NCBI GenBank assembly: GCA_016707425.1
Contig: JADJHU010000005.1
Span: 69,044-133,043 of the forward strand
Length of the DNA stretch: 64,000 nucleotides
Origin: Gammaproteobacteria bacterium
Lineage (GTDB): Bacteria > Pseudomonadota > Gammaproteobacteria > Steroidobacterales > Steroidobacteraceae
Direction: 5' to 3'
Position 1 is the first letter of the stretch, and every line of letters begins with the position of its first letter. A model generated the notes under the pieces. That model worked only from the letters and a program-made list of their open reading frames with translations. It ran no database searches and was not told the origin of the DNA. Of the stretch, positions 16,431 to 24,913 are shown one piece after another. Made by a program: the position numbers and the translations under genes.

Positions 16431-16785
16431 TGGTGGAGCCGGCGGGAATTGAACCCGCGTCCGCAAGCCCTAGACTTCAGGATCTACGCGCGTAGCTGTC
16501 TCTTTGATTCTCGCCGAAACGCTACCCGAGCAGCAGGGAAGACGCCCGACCAGCGACGGTGACTCTTAACGGAACCACCCCGTCGCACGGTGGCCCGCGA
16601 TCCTGTAAGCGCGTCCCCTGATTCGGTGTCACAGGCACCAGCCGGTCAGAGGTTAGGCGGGATTAAGCCGCCAGAGCGTAGTTGTCGTCGTTGGCAACTA
16701 AAGTTTGCAGCAGAGTTTAACGAGGGCCACTGCACCTCGGCACGCCCCTGAAGGTTCGCGACCCACGTCGAAACCGGTCGGCCCC
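16431..16785 (-). ncRNA. ssrA: Transfer-messenger RNA (tmRNA)
   Basis: About 355 bases. The 5' end GGGGCCGACCGGTTTCGACG and the 3' end with GGTTCAATTCCCGCC and CCA form the tRNA-like domain. The reading frame at 16695-16663 encodes ANDDNYALAA followed by TAA, a tag common in beta- and gammaproteobacteria. tmRNA enters ribosomes stalled on broken messages, adds this tag for proteolysis and frees the ribosome. Its protein partner SmpB is encoded 1 kb away at 17733-18200 on the same strand. A promoter and a terminator of its own show it is a separate transcription unit. Confidence 0.97.
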
Positions 16786-16798
16786 GTCAGGAATGACA

Positions 16799-16826
16799 AT
16801 GCTACCTCAGACCGCATCGCGGACAA
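16799..16826 (-). promoter_or_regulatory. Promoter of ssrA
   Basis: On the minus strand TTGTCC (16826-16821) and TAGCAT (16804-16799) are separated by 16 bases. The -10 box ends 13 bases before the mature tmRNA 5' end, leaving a short leader to be removed by RNase P. Confidence 0.6.
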
Positions 16827-16950
16827 AGGGTTCCGAGAGAGCAGCGCAGCGCGCCCCTTGCCTCCGGAATTCGGCATACTCGCGCGCCCCGCGCGGCGGC
16901 CGACAGGCCGCTCTCGGATATCCGGGGCATTCACGAGGGAGGTTGTAGAG

Positions 16951-17703
16951 ATGCAGATGATGATCCGCACCGCATTTGCAGCGGTCGTGCTGGCAGCCGT
17001 GTCGCTCGCGCACGCCGCGTCCGGGTGGGTGGGAAAGGGTGAGGCGGGATTTGTCATGGCACGCGGCAATACGGACACGGACGCGGCCAATGCGAAGCTC
17101 GAAATTGCCCGGAAACTGGATCGCTGGAAACACACCTTTGGCCTCGCGGGACTCTATGCGCGTAGCGGTGAGATGACGACCGCGCAGCGCTGGGACACGC
17201 GCTGGCAGACAGACTACGACTTCACTGCGCGGCTCTTCGGCTTCGGTGCGGCACGCTACGAGAAGGACCGGTTCAGTGGGTTCGATTACCAGGCCTCGCT
17301 TGCGGCAGGCGTTGGTTACCGCCTCATCGACGAGGACGCGACGAAGCTCACTGCGCAGGTGGGCGCCGGTTATCGCGGCTTGCGCGAGGAACTGCTGATC
17401 AAGGACCCGCTGGGGCGCGTGGTCGATCGCCTGAAGGGTGACAGCTCGGGCGACGTCATCCTGAATGCGGGTATGAAATTCGAGCATGCCTTCAACGACG
17501 CAACGAAGCTGCTCGACAGCCTGCTGGTGGAATCGGGCTCCGACAATACTCAGGTCGTCAACCAGCTGGCCCTGCAGGTCAGAATGACCGATGTCCTGGC
17601 GCTCGCGCTTGGCTATGAGATACGCAACAACAGCAACCCGCCGGCCGGGCTCGAGAAGACGGACAAGCTCACCACCGTGAACCTGGTCTACGAGATCAGG
17701 TAG
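16951..17703 (+). CDS. DUF481 family outer-membrane protein
   Basis: 250 residues. The first about 22 form a signal peptide (TAFAAVVLAAVSLAHAA, cleavage after HAA). The mature part starts GWVGKGEAGFVMARGNTDTD, the DUF481 opening, and then alternates aromatic residues in short strands to the end, as in a beta-barrel. A GAGGGAGG precedes the ATG. These proteins are salt-induced or outer-membrane proteins of unknown substrate. The 3' end faces smpB across a shared hairpin. Confidence 0.87.
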   Translation: MQMMIRTAFAAVVLAAVSLAHAASGWVGKGEAGFVMARGNTDTDAANAKLEIARKLDRWKHTFGLAGLYARSGEMTTAQRWDTRWQTDYDFTARLFGFGAARYEKDRFSGFDYQASLAAGVGYRLIDEDATKLTAQVGAGYRGLREELLIKDPLGRVVDRLKGDSSGDVILNAGMKFEHAFNDATKLLDSLLVESGSDNTQVVNQLALQVRMTDVLALALGYEIRNNSNPPAGLEKTDKLTTVNLVYEIR

Positions 17704-17720
17704 GGCCGCGGGCCGAGCGT

Positions 17721-17745
17721 GCGCCGTGGCGTTCAGCCACGGCGC
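17721..17745. terminator. Hairpin between the convergent DUF481 and smpB genes
   Basis: GCGCCGTGGC (17721-17730) and GCCACGGCGC (17736-17745) form a perfect 10-bp stem with a GTTCA loop. It overlaps the last codons of smpB. There is no T run, so if it terminates at all it is a weak bidirectional signal. Confidence 0.45.
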
Positions 17746-18200
17746 AGCAGCCGCGCCTGGTCGCGCTGCCAGTCGCGCGTCTTCTCGGCGCTGCGCTTGT
17801 CGTGCTGCTTCTTGCCTTTCGCGAGTCCGACACGCAGCTTTGCCCGCCCGTTCTTCCAGTAGAGTTCGAGGGGCACGAGCGTATAGCCGCGCCGCTCGAC
17901 GGCGCCGAGGAGATGCGCGAGCTCGCTGCGCTTCAGCAGGAGCTTGCGGGTGCGCGCGGGATCGGCCTCGACATGTGTCGAGGCACTCGGCAGCGGCGCG
18001 AAGTGTGCGCCGATCAGGAATGCCTCCCCGTTGCGCAGATACACATAGGCTTCCGTCAGCTGCGCGCGCCCGGCGCGCAGAGCCTTGACCTCCCAGCCCT
18101 GCAGTGCGAGCCCCGCCTCGTAGCGCTCCTCGATGAAGTAATCGAAGCGCGCCTTGCGGTTTTCCGCGATCAGCGGCGATTTCTCGGCGACTTTGCCCAT
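17733..18200 (-). CDS. smpB: SsrA-binding protein SmpB
   Basis: 155 residues, the normal size. Conserved parts seen: IAENRKARFDYFIEERYEAGLALQGWEVKALRAGRA, KKQHDKRSAEKTRDWQRDQAR and the basic tail. SmpB binds the tRNA-like domain of tmRNA and places its C-terminal tail in the decoding centre during trans-translation. The ATG at 18200 gives the standard N-terminus. It is divergent from rnfH, and its gene lies near ssrA, as in many gammaproteobacteria. Confidence 0.96.
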   Translation of the reverse strand: MGKVAEKSPLIAENRKARFDYFIEERYEAGLALQGWEVKALRAGRAQLTEAYVYLRNGEAFLIGAHFAPLPSASTHVEADPARTRKLLLKRSELAHLLGAVERRGYTLVPLELYWKNGRAKLRVGLAKGKKQHDKRSAEKTRDWQRDQARLLRRG

Positions 18201-18319
18201 GGATGCCTTTCGGGTGCGGCGCGCATTGTACCCGGCGTGGTTGTGGGGTCGTCCGTGATCTCCGAGAATGCTTCGGATGCGAGAGACCCATTGCCCGATG
18301 CCGGGTGCGCACCCCGTCG

Positions 18320-18625
18320 ATGGTTGAGGCCGGTTGTAAGCGCTGCGTGGTCGTCTGGGCGTTGCACGAACGACAGCGGCAGTGGGCGGTGGAGCTGCCG
18401 CTCCGGGCGAGCATCCAGGATGCACTCGAGGCCGCGCGGCGACTGGCGGGCGACGAAGGCGTTCCCTGGGAGACGGCGGAGACGGGGATCTACGGTGAGC
18501 CGCACCCGCGCGACAGCGTTCCGCGCGATGGCGATCGCATCGAGCTCTATCGCCCGCTTCCCGTTGACCCGCGTGAAGGGCGGCGCGCCCGCGTGCAGAA
18601 GCTGCGCCGCGCGCAGCGACGGTGA
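18320..18625 (+). CDS. rnfH: RnfH family ubiquitin-like protein
   Basis: 101 residues. CVVVWALHERQRQWAVELP, then AGDEGVPWETAETGIYGEP and RDGDRIELYRPLPVDPREGRR, match the beta-grasp RnfH/RatB family, ending in the usual Arg-rich tail. The start at 18320 matches the family N-terminus. In E. coli the gene follows ratA, opposite smpB; here ratA is absent and rnfH directly faces smpB. The role of the family is not established. Confidence 0.86.
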   Translation: MVEAGCKRCVVVWALHERQRQWAVELPLRASIQDALEAARRLAGDEGVPWETAETGIYGEPHPRDSVPRDGDRIELYRPLPVDPREGRRARVQKLRRAQRR

Positions 18626-18784
18626 ATTGCCGTCCCGGGTTCAGACTGTGCGAATTCGTCCGCGCGGCGCGCTGCGGCATTTACGGCTTGTCGCGTGCTC
18701 CTGTCTGTGGCCGAATGGCACGAGTGCGCACGCAGCGGTGCGGATCCGATCCGCACGGCTGCGCGAAGCGAGTGAGGAGCAGAC

Positions 18785-19186
18785 ATGTCGAGGCTGACCG
18801 AGGATCAGATGCGGCAGCTCAGCGGGCTGATGGACGCACGCTGGGACCGCGAGATGAAGGAGATTCGCGGGATCGCGGAGCGCTATCGCGACGAACGCCG
18901 CCAGGAGGTGCTCGCCGGGCGGGCTGCCGATCGGCTGGACGAGGCGCTGGCGGAGATTGCGCTGAGCGAGACCTACGCGATCGTCCGGCAGGACATCGAG
19001 GACGTGCGTGACATCGCTGCGGCACGCCGCCGCATTGCCGCGGGGACGTACGGGAACTGCACCGACTGCGACGGCGAGATCGCGTACGCACGCCTGCAGG
19101 CGTATCCGACGGCGAAGCGCTGCATTCGCTGCCAGGAGGAGCACGAGCGCAGGAAGGCGATGCGGGAAGGGCGCGGCGCACCGTAG
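18785..19186 (+). CDS. DksA/TraR family zinc-finger protein
   Basis: 133 residues. A long coiled-coil N-terminal half (IRGIAERYRDERRQEVL through EALAEIALSETY) is followed by a C4 zinc finger with Cys 92, 95, 113 and 116 (NCTDC and RCIRC). This is the secondary-channel transcription factor layout. The coiled-coil tip lacks an obvious DxxDxA motif, so DksA-like control of RNA polymerase with ppGpp is uncertain. GTGAGGAG precedes the ATG. It heads a compact run of stress-type genes. Confidence 0.82.
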   Translation: MSRLTEDQMRQLSGLMDARWDREMKEIRGIAERYRDERRQEVLAGRAADRLDEALAEIALSETYAIVRQDIEDVRDIAAARRRIAAGTYGNCTDCDGEIAYARLQAYPTAKRCIRCQEEHERRKAMREGRGAP

Positions 19187-19248
19187 TCCGGCGCAGAGCC
19201 TGACGCACCCTGCCTCCTTCCAATACTTCTACCAAGGACGCAACGACC

Positions 19249-19752
19249 ATGCGATTGCAGGAAATCATGACCACCGGCGTGCTCACCATCGGACCTGACG
19301 AGCGGGCCAGCGATGCCTGGGCGCGGATGGAAGTCGAGCGGATCCGCCATCTCGTCGTAACGGAACGGGGCCGCCTCCTCGGGATTCTCTCGGAGCGCGA
19401 TCTCGGCGGTGCGAAGGGCGACCCCCTGCGGCAGGGTCGTACCGTCCGGGATCTGATGTCCCAGCGGGTGGTCAGCGCGAAGCCAGGCACGACGCTGCGC
19501 CAGGCGGCCAACCTCATGCGTGGGCGCATGATCGGCGCGCTGCCTGTGCTCGAGGATGGCCGGGTGGTCGGTATCGTGACCGCGACCGACGTACTCGAGG
19601 AGCTCGGGCGTGGGTCGAGCCGTCCGACGGTTCGTGCGGCTCGGCAGTCGATGCGCCGGCCGCCTGCGAGCGCGCGCCGCGCAGCCGCGCAGCGCACCGC
19701 CGGTGCCGCCAAACGGGGAACCCGCGGTGCGACCGCGGGAAGAAGAGCGTGA
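19249..19752 (+). CDS. CBS-domain pair protein
   Basis: 167 residues. Two CBS motifs occupy about residues 1-60 (MTTGVLTIGPDERASDAWARM) and 67-125 (MSQRVVSAKPGTTLRQAANLM, then GALPVLEDGRVVGIVTATDVL). The rest is an Ala/Arg-rich basic tail (RRPPASARRAAAQR) typical of nucleic-acid or polyphosphate contacts. CBS pairs bind adenine nucleotides and act as energy sensors. Its stop overlaps the start of the HPF-like gene, so the two are co-translated. Confidence 0.85.
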   Translation: MRLQEIMTTGVLTIGPDERASDAWARMEVERIRHLVVTERGRLLGILSERDLGGAKGDPLRQGRTVRDLMSQRVVSAKPGTTLRQAANLMRGRMIGALPVLEDGRVVGIVTATDVLEELGRGSSRPTVRAARQSMRRPPASARRAAAQRTAGAAKRGTRGATAGRRA

Positions 19753-20291
19753 GGCGCACCGGGAAGCGGGGCGGCCGCAGCAAGACCGCACCCACGGGCA
19801 AGGCAAAGACCACGGGCCGCATCACTCCCGCGCTGGGGCGCGATCGGGTACGCCAGCCGGACAGTCGGCGGCGTGCACCGATGCCTGCGCGCGTCGGCCG
19901 TGCAACCAAGCGCGTCGCCGGCCGCACGGCCGTCACTTCGATCCCGGCCTACATCAGGTCGACAGGGGCCGGACTACTGGACTCGGCCGACAGGGATTAC
20001 CTGCGGCGCAAGCTCGGTCGCAGGCTCGGAAAGTTTGCGGAGGTCATCGAACGGGCGAGCGTACGCGTGCAGGACGTGAACGGACCGCGCGGCGGAGTCG
20101 ACAAGCGCTGCCAGATAAAGGTCGTGCTGAGCGGGCTGCCGAGCGTGATGATCGATGAGCGCCACGAGTCGACCCAGGCCGCGATGGATCGCGCGCTCGC
20201 ACGCGCCGAGCGGGCCGTGCGCCAGGCCGTGGACCGACGGCGCACGAAACCGCTGAAGCCCCGCACGCGCAGATTGCGCACGGCGGGGTAG
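19749..20291 (+). CDS. HPF/RaiA-like ribosome hibernation factor with basic N-terminal extension
   Basis: 180 residues from a GTG that overlaps the CBS gene stop. The first about 60 residues are a basic, Arg/Lys-rich low-complexity extension. The core, YLRRKLGRRLGKFAEVIERASVRVQDVNGPRGGVDKRCQIKVVL, is the S30EA/HPF-RaiA fold that binds the 30S decoding centre during hibernation. No long-HPF dimerisation domain is present; it ends in another basic tail. Linkage to a CBS protein suggests hibernation linked to energy state, but that is inference. Confidence 0.82.
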   Translation: MRRTGKRGGRSKTAPTGKAKTTGRITPALGRDRVRQPDSRRRAPMPARVGRATKRVAGRTAVTSIPAYIRSTGAGLLDSADRDYLRRKLGRRLGKFAEVIERASVRVQDVNGPRGGVDKRCQIKVVLSGLPSVMIDERHESTQAAMDRALARAERAVRQAVDRRRTKPLKPRTRRLRTAG

Positions 20292-20322
20292 CGAGAGCGC
20301 TTCGCTGCGAAAGGAGCCGACA

Positions 20323-21198
20323 ATGCCCCTGCAATGGTATCGACGACCACGACTGGTGATCCTCAGTCCGGACAGCCCGGTGCTCGACGCCGCTCGAGCC
20401 ATCGAGCAGAACCGGATCGGGGCGCTCCTCGTGCAGGACCGGGGGCGGATCGTCGGCATCGTCACGGATCGCGATCTCGCTGTCCGCGTGCTGGGTCGCG
20501 CACTCGATCCGCGCACGACGACTGTCGGTGAGATCATGACGCCATCGCCGCTGACGCTCGGCCCTCAGGACAGCCGGGAGGATGCAATCCGGCTCATGCA
20601 GGAGTGCAATGTCCGGCGCATCCCGATCGTCGAAGACGGGCGCGTGGTCGGCATCGTGACACTCGACGACCTGCTGCTCGACGAGGCCGCGCCGCTCGAG
20701 GAGCTCGCGGCGATTGTGCAGGCACAGCTCGGGGAGGGTGGGCCCGCCGGCAGTGGGCGCTCGCCAGCGAGCCGGCGCAGGCTGGCGCGCGCCGAGGCGA
20801 CTCTGGGGCGGCTGCTGAGCCAGGTGCGCGCGGATGCGGGGCTGAACGACCCTGAGCAGGTACGCACTGCCCTCGACGTGGTGCTCGGTGCGCTGGTGCG
20901 CCGGCTCACGCCCGAAGAGGCGGCCGATCTCGTGGCACAGCTGCCTTCGCTGCTGCAGCCGCAGCTGCGTGCGCTGCCTGCGGGTCCTGACAAGTCCGTC
21001 ACGCGGGCGTCGATCGAAAGCGAGCTCGCCAGCCGCCTGGGCATGGGTGCCGCTCGTGCGGCAGAGCTCCTTGCTGCCGTTGCGGGCACGATCGCGTTGA
21101 CCATCAGCCCGGGCCAGGCAGAGGATGTGCGCGGTCAGCTTCCTGCGGAGCTGCGCAGCATCTTCACGGTCCGCGGCGGCGCCGGCTGGATGTTGTAG
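20323..21198 (+). CDS. CBS-domain protein with C-terminal DUF2267
   Basis: 291 residues. Two CBS domains at about 5-60 (ILSPDSPVLDAARAIEQNRIGALLV) and 68-125 (MTPSPLTLGPQDSREDAIRLM, then RRIPIVEDGRVVGIVTLDDLL), then a variable linker. The C-terminal part (LVRRLTPEEAADLVAQLPSLLQ and similar repeats) is a DUF2267 module, a helical domain of unknown role. The fusion suggests a nucleotide-sensing switch. It follows the HPF-like gene by 31 bases and ends the cluster. Confidence 0.82.
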   Translation: MPLQWYRRPRLVILSPDSPVLDAARAIEQNRIGALLVQDRGRIVGIVTDRDLAVRVLGRALDPRTTTVGEIMTPSPLTLGPQDSREDAIRLMQECNVRRIPIVEDGRVVGIVTLDDLLLDEAAPLEELAAIVQAQLGEGGPAGSGRSPASRRRLARAEATLGRLLSQVRADAGLNDPEQVRTALDVVLGALVRRLTPEEAADLVAQLPSLLQPQLRALPAGPDKSVTRASIESELASRLGMGAARAAELLAAVAGTIALTISPGQAEDVRGQLPAELRSIFTVRGGAGWML

Positions 21199-21235
21199 CG
21201 GACGCCGGTCCAGCGCCGCGATACGCGCGGCGAGA

Positions 21236-21658
21236 TCAGGAGGAGGGCGCGGCCATGCCGGCGCCATGGGCTTCGACGGCGTCGGCGCTGCCTGGCCTCG
21301 CCGTGGGCGCCGAGGCGGGAGGCGGCAGACCCTGGCGCTCGAAACGGGCCACCTTGTCACCCTCGAAATACACTGTGAGCAGGCGTCGCTCCGGCTTCCC
21401 GAGCCGCTTGGTCTTCAGGAAGTAGAGATAATCCCAGCGCTCGCGGTCGAAGGCATCCGGAACCATCGGCGTGCCGAGCAGATAACGGACCTGGCTGCGG
21501 GTCATGCCGGTCTGCAGCTGCTCGATTGCCTTGGGATCCAGGTAATTGCCCTGCTGGATGTTCATGCGATACACGCAGGCGCTTGCCGTGCAGGCGAGGG
21601 CCGCGACCATCGCCAGACGGGCGGCACGGCGCAGGAAACAGGCGCGGGGGTGATTCAT
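21236..21658 (-). CDS. bamE: Outer-membrane assembly lipoprotein BamE
   Basis: 140 residues. A lipoprotein signal ends with the lipobox TASAC, making the mature Cys about residue 28. Then VYRMNIQQGNYLDPKAIEQL, GMTRSQVRYLLGTP and FDRERWDYLYFLKTKR follow, the BamE core. BamE is an accessory lipoprotein of the beta-barrel assembly machine. The C-terminal Ala/Pro-rich tail is not conserved. It is divergent from fur, a neighbour pair seen in several proteobacteria. Confidence 0.94.
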   Translation of the reverse strand: MNHPRACFLRRAARLAMVAALACTASACVYRMNIQQGNYLDPKAIEQLQTGMTRSQVRYLLGTPMVPDAFDRERWDYLYFLKTKRLGKPERRLLTVYFEGDKVARFERQGLPPPASAPTARPGSADAVEAHGAGMAAPSS

Positions 21659-21673
21659 ACCGGCTCGTTGCGG

Positions 21674-21694
21674 GATAATCGGAAATGATAACCG
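21674..21694 (+). promoter_or_regulatory. Fur-box-like repeats between bamE and fur
   Basis: GATAAT (21674-21679), GGAAAT (21681-21686) and GATAAC (21687-21692) form a run of Fur-type hexamers. The site overlaps the proposed fur ATG at 21685, which would allow autoregulation by blocking the promoter or the start. The true start could also be a later GTG. Judged by pattern only. Confidence 0.45.
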
Positions 21695-22140
21695 AACATG
21701 GGCGGGCTGGAGTGGAAGGCAAGGATCTTCGCAAGGCGGGCCTCAAGGTCACGCTGCCGCGGCTGAAGATACTCGAGATCCTCGAGGGCAATGCCACGCG
21801 GCATTTCTCGGCCGAGGATATCTACCGGACGCTGCTGGAGTCGAACGAGGACATCGGGCTCGCGACGGTATATCGCGTGCTCACGCAGTTCGAGGCGGCG
21901 GGACTGGTTAAGCGCCATTACTTCGAGGAAGGCACGGCCGTGTTCGAGCTGCACCAGGGCCCGCACCATGATCACATCGTCTGCCTCGACTGCGGCTGGG
22001 TCGAGGAGTTCGTGGAGCCCGAGATCGAGAAGCGGCAGACGGTCGTTGCCGGGCGGCTCGGATTCACGATCCGCCATCACTCGCTGATTCTCTACGGCCA
22101 CTGCCAGCGGGCAAACTGCCCCCACCGCCGGCGCTCCTGA
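21685..22140 (+). CDS. fur: Ferric uptake regulator Fur
   Basis: 151 residues. KAGLKVTLPRLKILEIL starts the winged helix, and ATVYRVLTQFEAAGLVKRHYFE is the recognition region. HHDHIVCLDCGWVEEF contains the metal-site His cluster and the first CxxC; the C-terminal pair here is CQRANC, C-x4-C rather than CxxC. Fur binds Fe(II) and represses iron uptake genes. The start at 21685 lies within a Fur-box-like region; an in-frame GTG at 21712 (reading EGKDLRK) is an alternative. Convergent with recN. Confidence 0.95.
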   Translation: MITEHGRAGVEGKDLRKAGLKVTLPRLKILEILEGNATRHFSAEDIYRTLLESNEDIGLATVYRVLTQFEAAGLVKRHYFEEGTAVFELHQGPHHDHIVCLDCGWVEEFVEPEIEKRQTVVAGRLGFTIRHHSLILYGHCQRANCPHRRRS

Positions 22141-22158
22141 TCCCCCGCGCGTCGGCGC

Positions 22159-23892
22159 TCAGGGCTTCCTGCGTCCCGTCCGCGTGGCCGGTGTCGGGGG
22201 TGCGCTGTCCGTATCCGGGGCGCTGCGCGCGCGGCGCAGCATCTCGAGCGCATGTTCCCGCGCCTTGCCGGTCACCTCGATGCCGCCGAGCATGCGTGCG
22301 AGCTCTTCGATCCGTCCCTCGGGCGTCAGCTCCGAAATGGTGGTGCGCGTGGAGCGGCCGTCCGTGAGCTTGGCGACGCGCAGGTGATGGTGACCCTGTG
22401 AGGCGACCTGTGGGAGGTGCGTGACACAGAGTGCCTGCGCGCGGGCACCGAGTGCGGCGAGCTCACGGCCCACGATCTCGGCAACCGCTCCGCCGATGCC
22501 GGCGTCGACCTCGTCGAACACCATGCAGCGCACCTGCTGCCCCGCGCATGAGACCTGCACGGCGAGGGACAGGCGGGCGAGCTCGCCGCCGGAGGCCACT
22601 TTGGAGAGCGCTCGCATCGGCTGGCCGGGATTCGCCGTGACGCGGAATTCCACGGCATCGAGTCCGTGCGGTGTGGGTTCTGCGGGTTCGAGCGTGGCGA
22701 CTTCGATCTGCAGCCGCCCGCCCGTCATGCCGAGCACCTGCATGCGGGCCGTGATCTCTTTCGAAAGTGCTCCGGCAGCGGTCGAGCGTCGTGCGGAGAG
22801 CTGCCGCGCCAGGGCGCGGTAGCTCTCGAGGGCTGCCGCCTGGTCGCGGCGCAGGGTGGCGAGATCGGTCTCGACACGTTCGAGTGTGCCGAGGTCGCTC
22901 GCAAGTTCCGTGGAGCGCGCGAGCAGGTCGGCGGTGCCGACCCGATGCTTGCGCGCGAGTTCCTCGATGGCAGCGAGCCGGCGCTCCACGTGCTCCTGAC
23001 GGGCCGTGTCGACTTCCAGGCTCTCGAGGTAGTGCTGCAGCTCACGGGCGGCCTCGCGCACCTGGATACTGGCCTCTTCGATGAATGGCGCCACGACGGC
23101 GAGCTTCGGGTCGTGTACGCCGGTCGCTCTGAGTGCCCCGAGTGCGCGGGCGAGGCCGGTATGCACGCTCGCTTCGTCGGACTCGTACAGCTGAGCGAGC
23201 GCGGTCTGGGCGGCCTCTGCGAGGCGGCCACGATTGGCGAGGCGCCTGCGCTCCTCGGCGAGTGCTGCAGCCTCACCGGGCTCGAGCTCGAGGGCCTGCA
23301 GCTCGCGCACCTGATAGCGCAGGAGCTCGAGGCGGGCCTCCCGGTCTCGGGCCTGGGCTTCGAGCTCGAGGGTGCGCTCGAGGAGCGCCATCCAGCTGCG
23401 GTAGGCGATGTCCACCTGTCCGACGAGTCTCTCCAGCCGGCCATAGTCGTCGAGCAGTGCGCGCTGTGCGGCAGTGCGCGTGAGGCTCTGGAATTCGTGC
23501 TGGCCATGAATATCGACGAGATGGTTGCCGACCTCGCGCAGCAGCTGCACCGGCACGACCTGGCCGTTGAGATAGCTACGGGAGCGGCCATCACCCGAAA
23601 CGACCCGGCGGATCGTGAGCTCGTCCTCGGCCGCGACCGATTGCTCCACGAGGAGCTGCCTGAGTTCCCGTGGTGCACCGGTGAGGCTGAACGTGGCCGA
23701 GACCTCGGCACGCTCCGCACCGTGCCGGACGCTGTCGGCGCCTGCCCGACCGCCCGCGATGAGCTGCAGGGCATCGACGACGATCGATTTGCCGGCTCCC
23801 GTCTCGCCGGTGAGCACCGTCAGCCCGGGGCGAAGCTCGAGTTCCGCTGCATCGATGATCGCGAAGTCGCGAATCTGCAGATGGGTCAGCAT
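22159..23892 (-). CDS. recN: DNA repair protein RecN
   Basis: 577 residues, normal for RecN. The P-loop GETGAGKS lies at residues 29-36 and the ABC signature/Walker B are seen as KVASGGELARLSLAVQV and MVFDEVDAGIGG. In between lies the long coiled-coil region. RecN is an SMC-like ATPase that holds DNA ends together in RecA-dependent double-strand break repair and is normally SOS-induced. I chose the ATG at 23892 (LTHLQIRDFAI). No LexA box was recognised in the short gap to nadK, 25 bases away. Confidence 0.96.
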   Translation of the reverse strand: MLTHLQIRDFAIIDAAELELRPGLTVLTGETGAGKSIVVDALQLIAGGRAGADSVRHGAERAEVSATFSLTGAPRELRQLLVEQSVAAEDELTIRRVVSGDGRSRSYLNGQVVPVQLLREVGNHLVDIHGQHEFQSLTRTAAQRALLDDYGRLERLVGQVDIAYRSWMALLERTLELEAQARDREARLELLRYQVRELQALELEPGEAAALAEERRRLANRGRLAEAAQTALAQLYESDEASVHTGLARALGALRATGVHDPKLAVVAPFIEEASIQVREAARELQHYLESLEVDTARQEHVERRLAAIEELARKHRVGTADLLARSTELASDLGTLERVETDLATLRRDQAAALESYRALARQLSARRSTAAGALSKEITARMQVLGMTGGRLQIEVATLEPAEPTPHGLDAVEFRVTANPGQPMRALSKVASGGELARLSLAVQVSCAGQQVRCMVFDEVDAGIGGAVAEIVGRELAALGARAQALCVTHLPQVASQGHHHLRVAKLTDGRSTRTTISELTPEGRIEELARMLGGIEVTGKAREHALEMLRRARSAPDTDSAPPTPATRTGRRKP

Positions 23893-23917
23893 GGGGCGGC
23901 GGATGTCCTTCCGGGGG

Positions 23918-24811
23918 TCATCGTGCCGGCGTCGTGCCGCCACGTCCCCAGTGGAGCTTCGAGCGCAGAAGCCGGAAGTAATCGTGCCCGCTCGGGTGCA
24001 GAAGAGTGATGTGCTGCGGTGCCGGGCGCACTTCGAGTCGGTCCCCGGCGACGAACTCCGCGAGCACGATGCCGTCGCAGGTCACCTGCCCGCGCGTGTC
24101 GGGGCGCTCGATCAGGCGCACGTCGATCGTGGAGCGCCCGGAGACGATGATCGGACGATCCGAGAGCGTGTGCGGGCAGATCGGGGCGAGGACGAGCACG
24201 TCGAGGTGGGGCTCGACGATCGGTCCGCCGCAGGAGAGCGCATAGGCGGTCGAACCCGTCGCCGTGGCGACGATGAGCCCGTCGCCGCCGTGGGTGTTCA
24301 CATAGCGTCCGTCGATCCAGGTCTCGAAATCGATCATGCGACCCGTACCCCACTTCTGGAGCACGACATCGTTGAGTGCGAAGCTCTCGAGGCGTGTGCC
24401 ATCGGCGTAATGCACGCAGGCGCACAGCAGCGGGCGGCGGTCGACCTCGCAGCGGCCTTCGAGCGCAGCCTCGACGCTGGCGAGCATGTCCTGGGGCAGC
24501 ACATCCGTGAGGAAGCCGAGCCGGCCGCGGTTGATCCCGAGCAGCGGTGTGCCTCGCTCCGCCACCAGGCGGGCGGCATAGAGCAGCGTCCCATCGCCCC
24601 CGATGGCAATGACGAGCTCGGCCCGTTCGACGAGCTCCCGCTCCTCGACCCGCGTGAGGCGGGTGCAAGGTGCGACGAGGCCGAAGTCCTCGGCGACGAG
24701 AATTTCGATCCTGTGGCTTTCGAGGCCGGCTACGAGCGCACTCGCGCTCTCCGCGACGCGCGGATCGCTGAGCTTGCCGACCAGCGCGCAGACGCGGGGG
24801 CGTGGAGACAT
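23918..24811 (-). CDS. nadK: NAD kinase
   Basis: 297 residues. GGDGT at residues 71-75 is the NAD kinase signature, and GGDGLIVATATGSTAYALS forms the conserved substrate loop. It phosphorylates NAD at the 2' hydroxyl to NADP, using ATP. I start at the ATG at 24811 (SPRPRVCALVGK); an upstream in-frame start at 24847 would add twelve poorly conserved residues. It precedes recN on the same strand and is divergent from hrcA, the common gammaproteobacterial arrangement. Confidence 0.95.
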   Translation of the reverse strand: MSPRPRVCALVGKLSDPRVAESASALVAGLESHRIEILVAEDFGLVAPCTRLTRVEERELVERAELVIAIGGDGTLLYAARLVAERGTPLLGINRGRLGFLTDVLPQDMLASVEAALEGRCEVDRRPLLCACVHYADGTRLESFALNDVVLQKWGTGRMIDFETWIDGRYVNTHGGDGLIVATATGSTAYALSCGGPIVEPHLDVLVLAPICPHTLSDRPIIVSGRSTIDVRLIERPDTRGQVTCDGIVLAEFVAGDRLEVRPAPQHITLLHPSGHDYFRLLRSKLHWGRGGTTPAR

Positions 24812-24913
24812 GGTCCATCCGCTGGGTACTGCTGCCTTTTGTAGCATGCGGGCGGGCGGCGGCCAACATGAATTGTGGTGTGGAAGGCCCGGAAACGGGG
24901 CGGGCTCATTCGC

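Noticed and set aside
16236..16562. A 108-codon plus-strand frame starting at the DUF2269 stop
   Set aside because: It runs through the ssrA terminator and the tmRNA 3' end, which are clear non-coding features.
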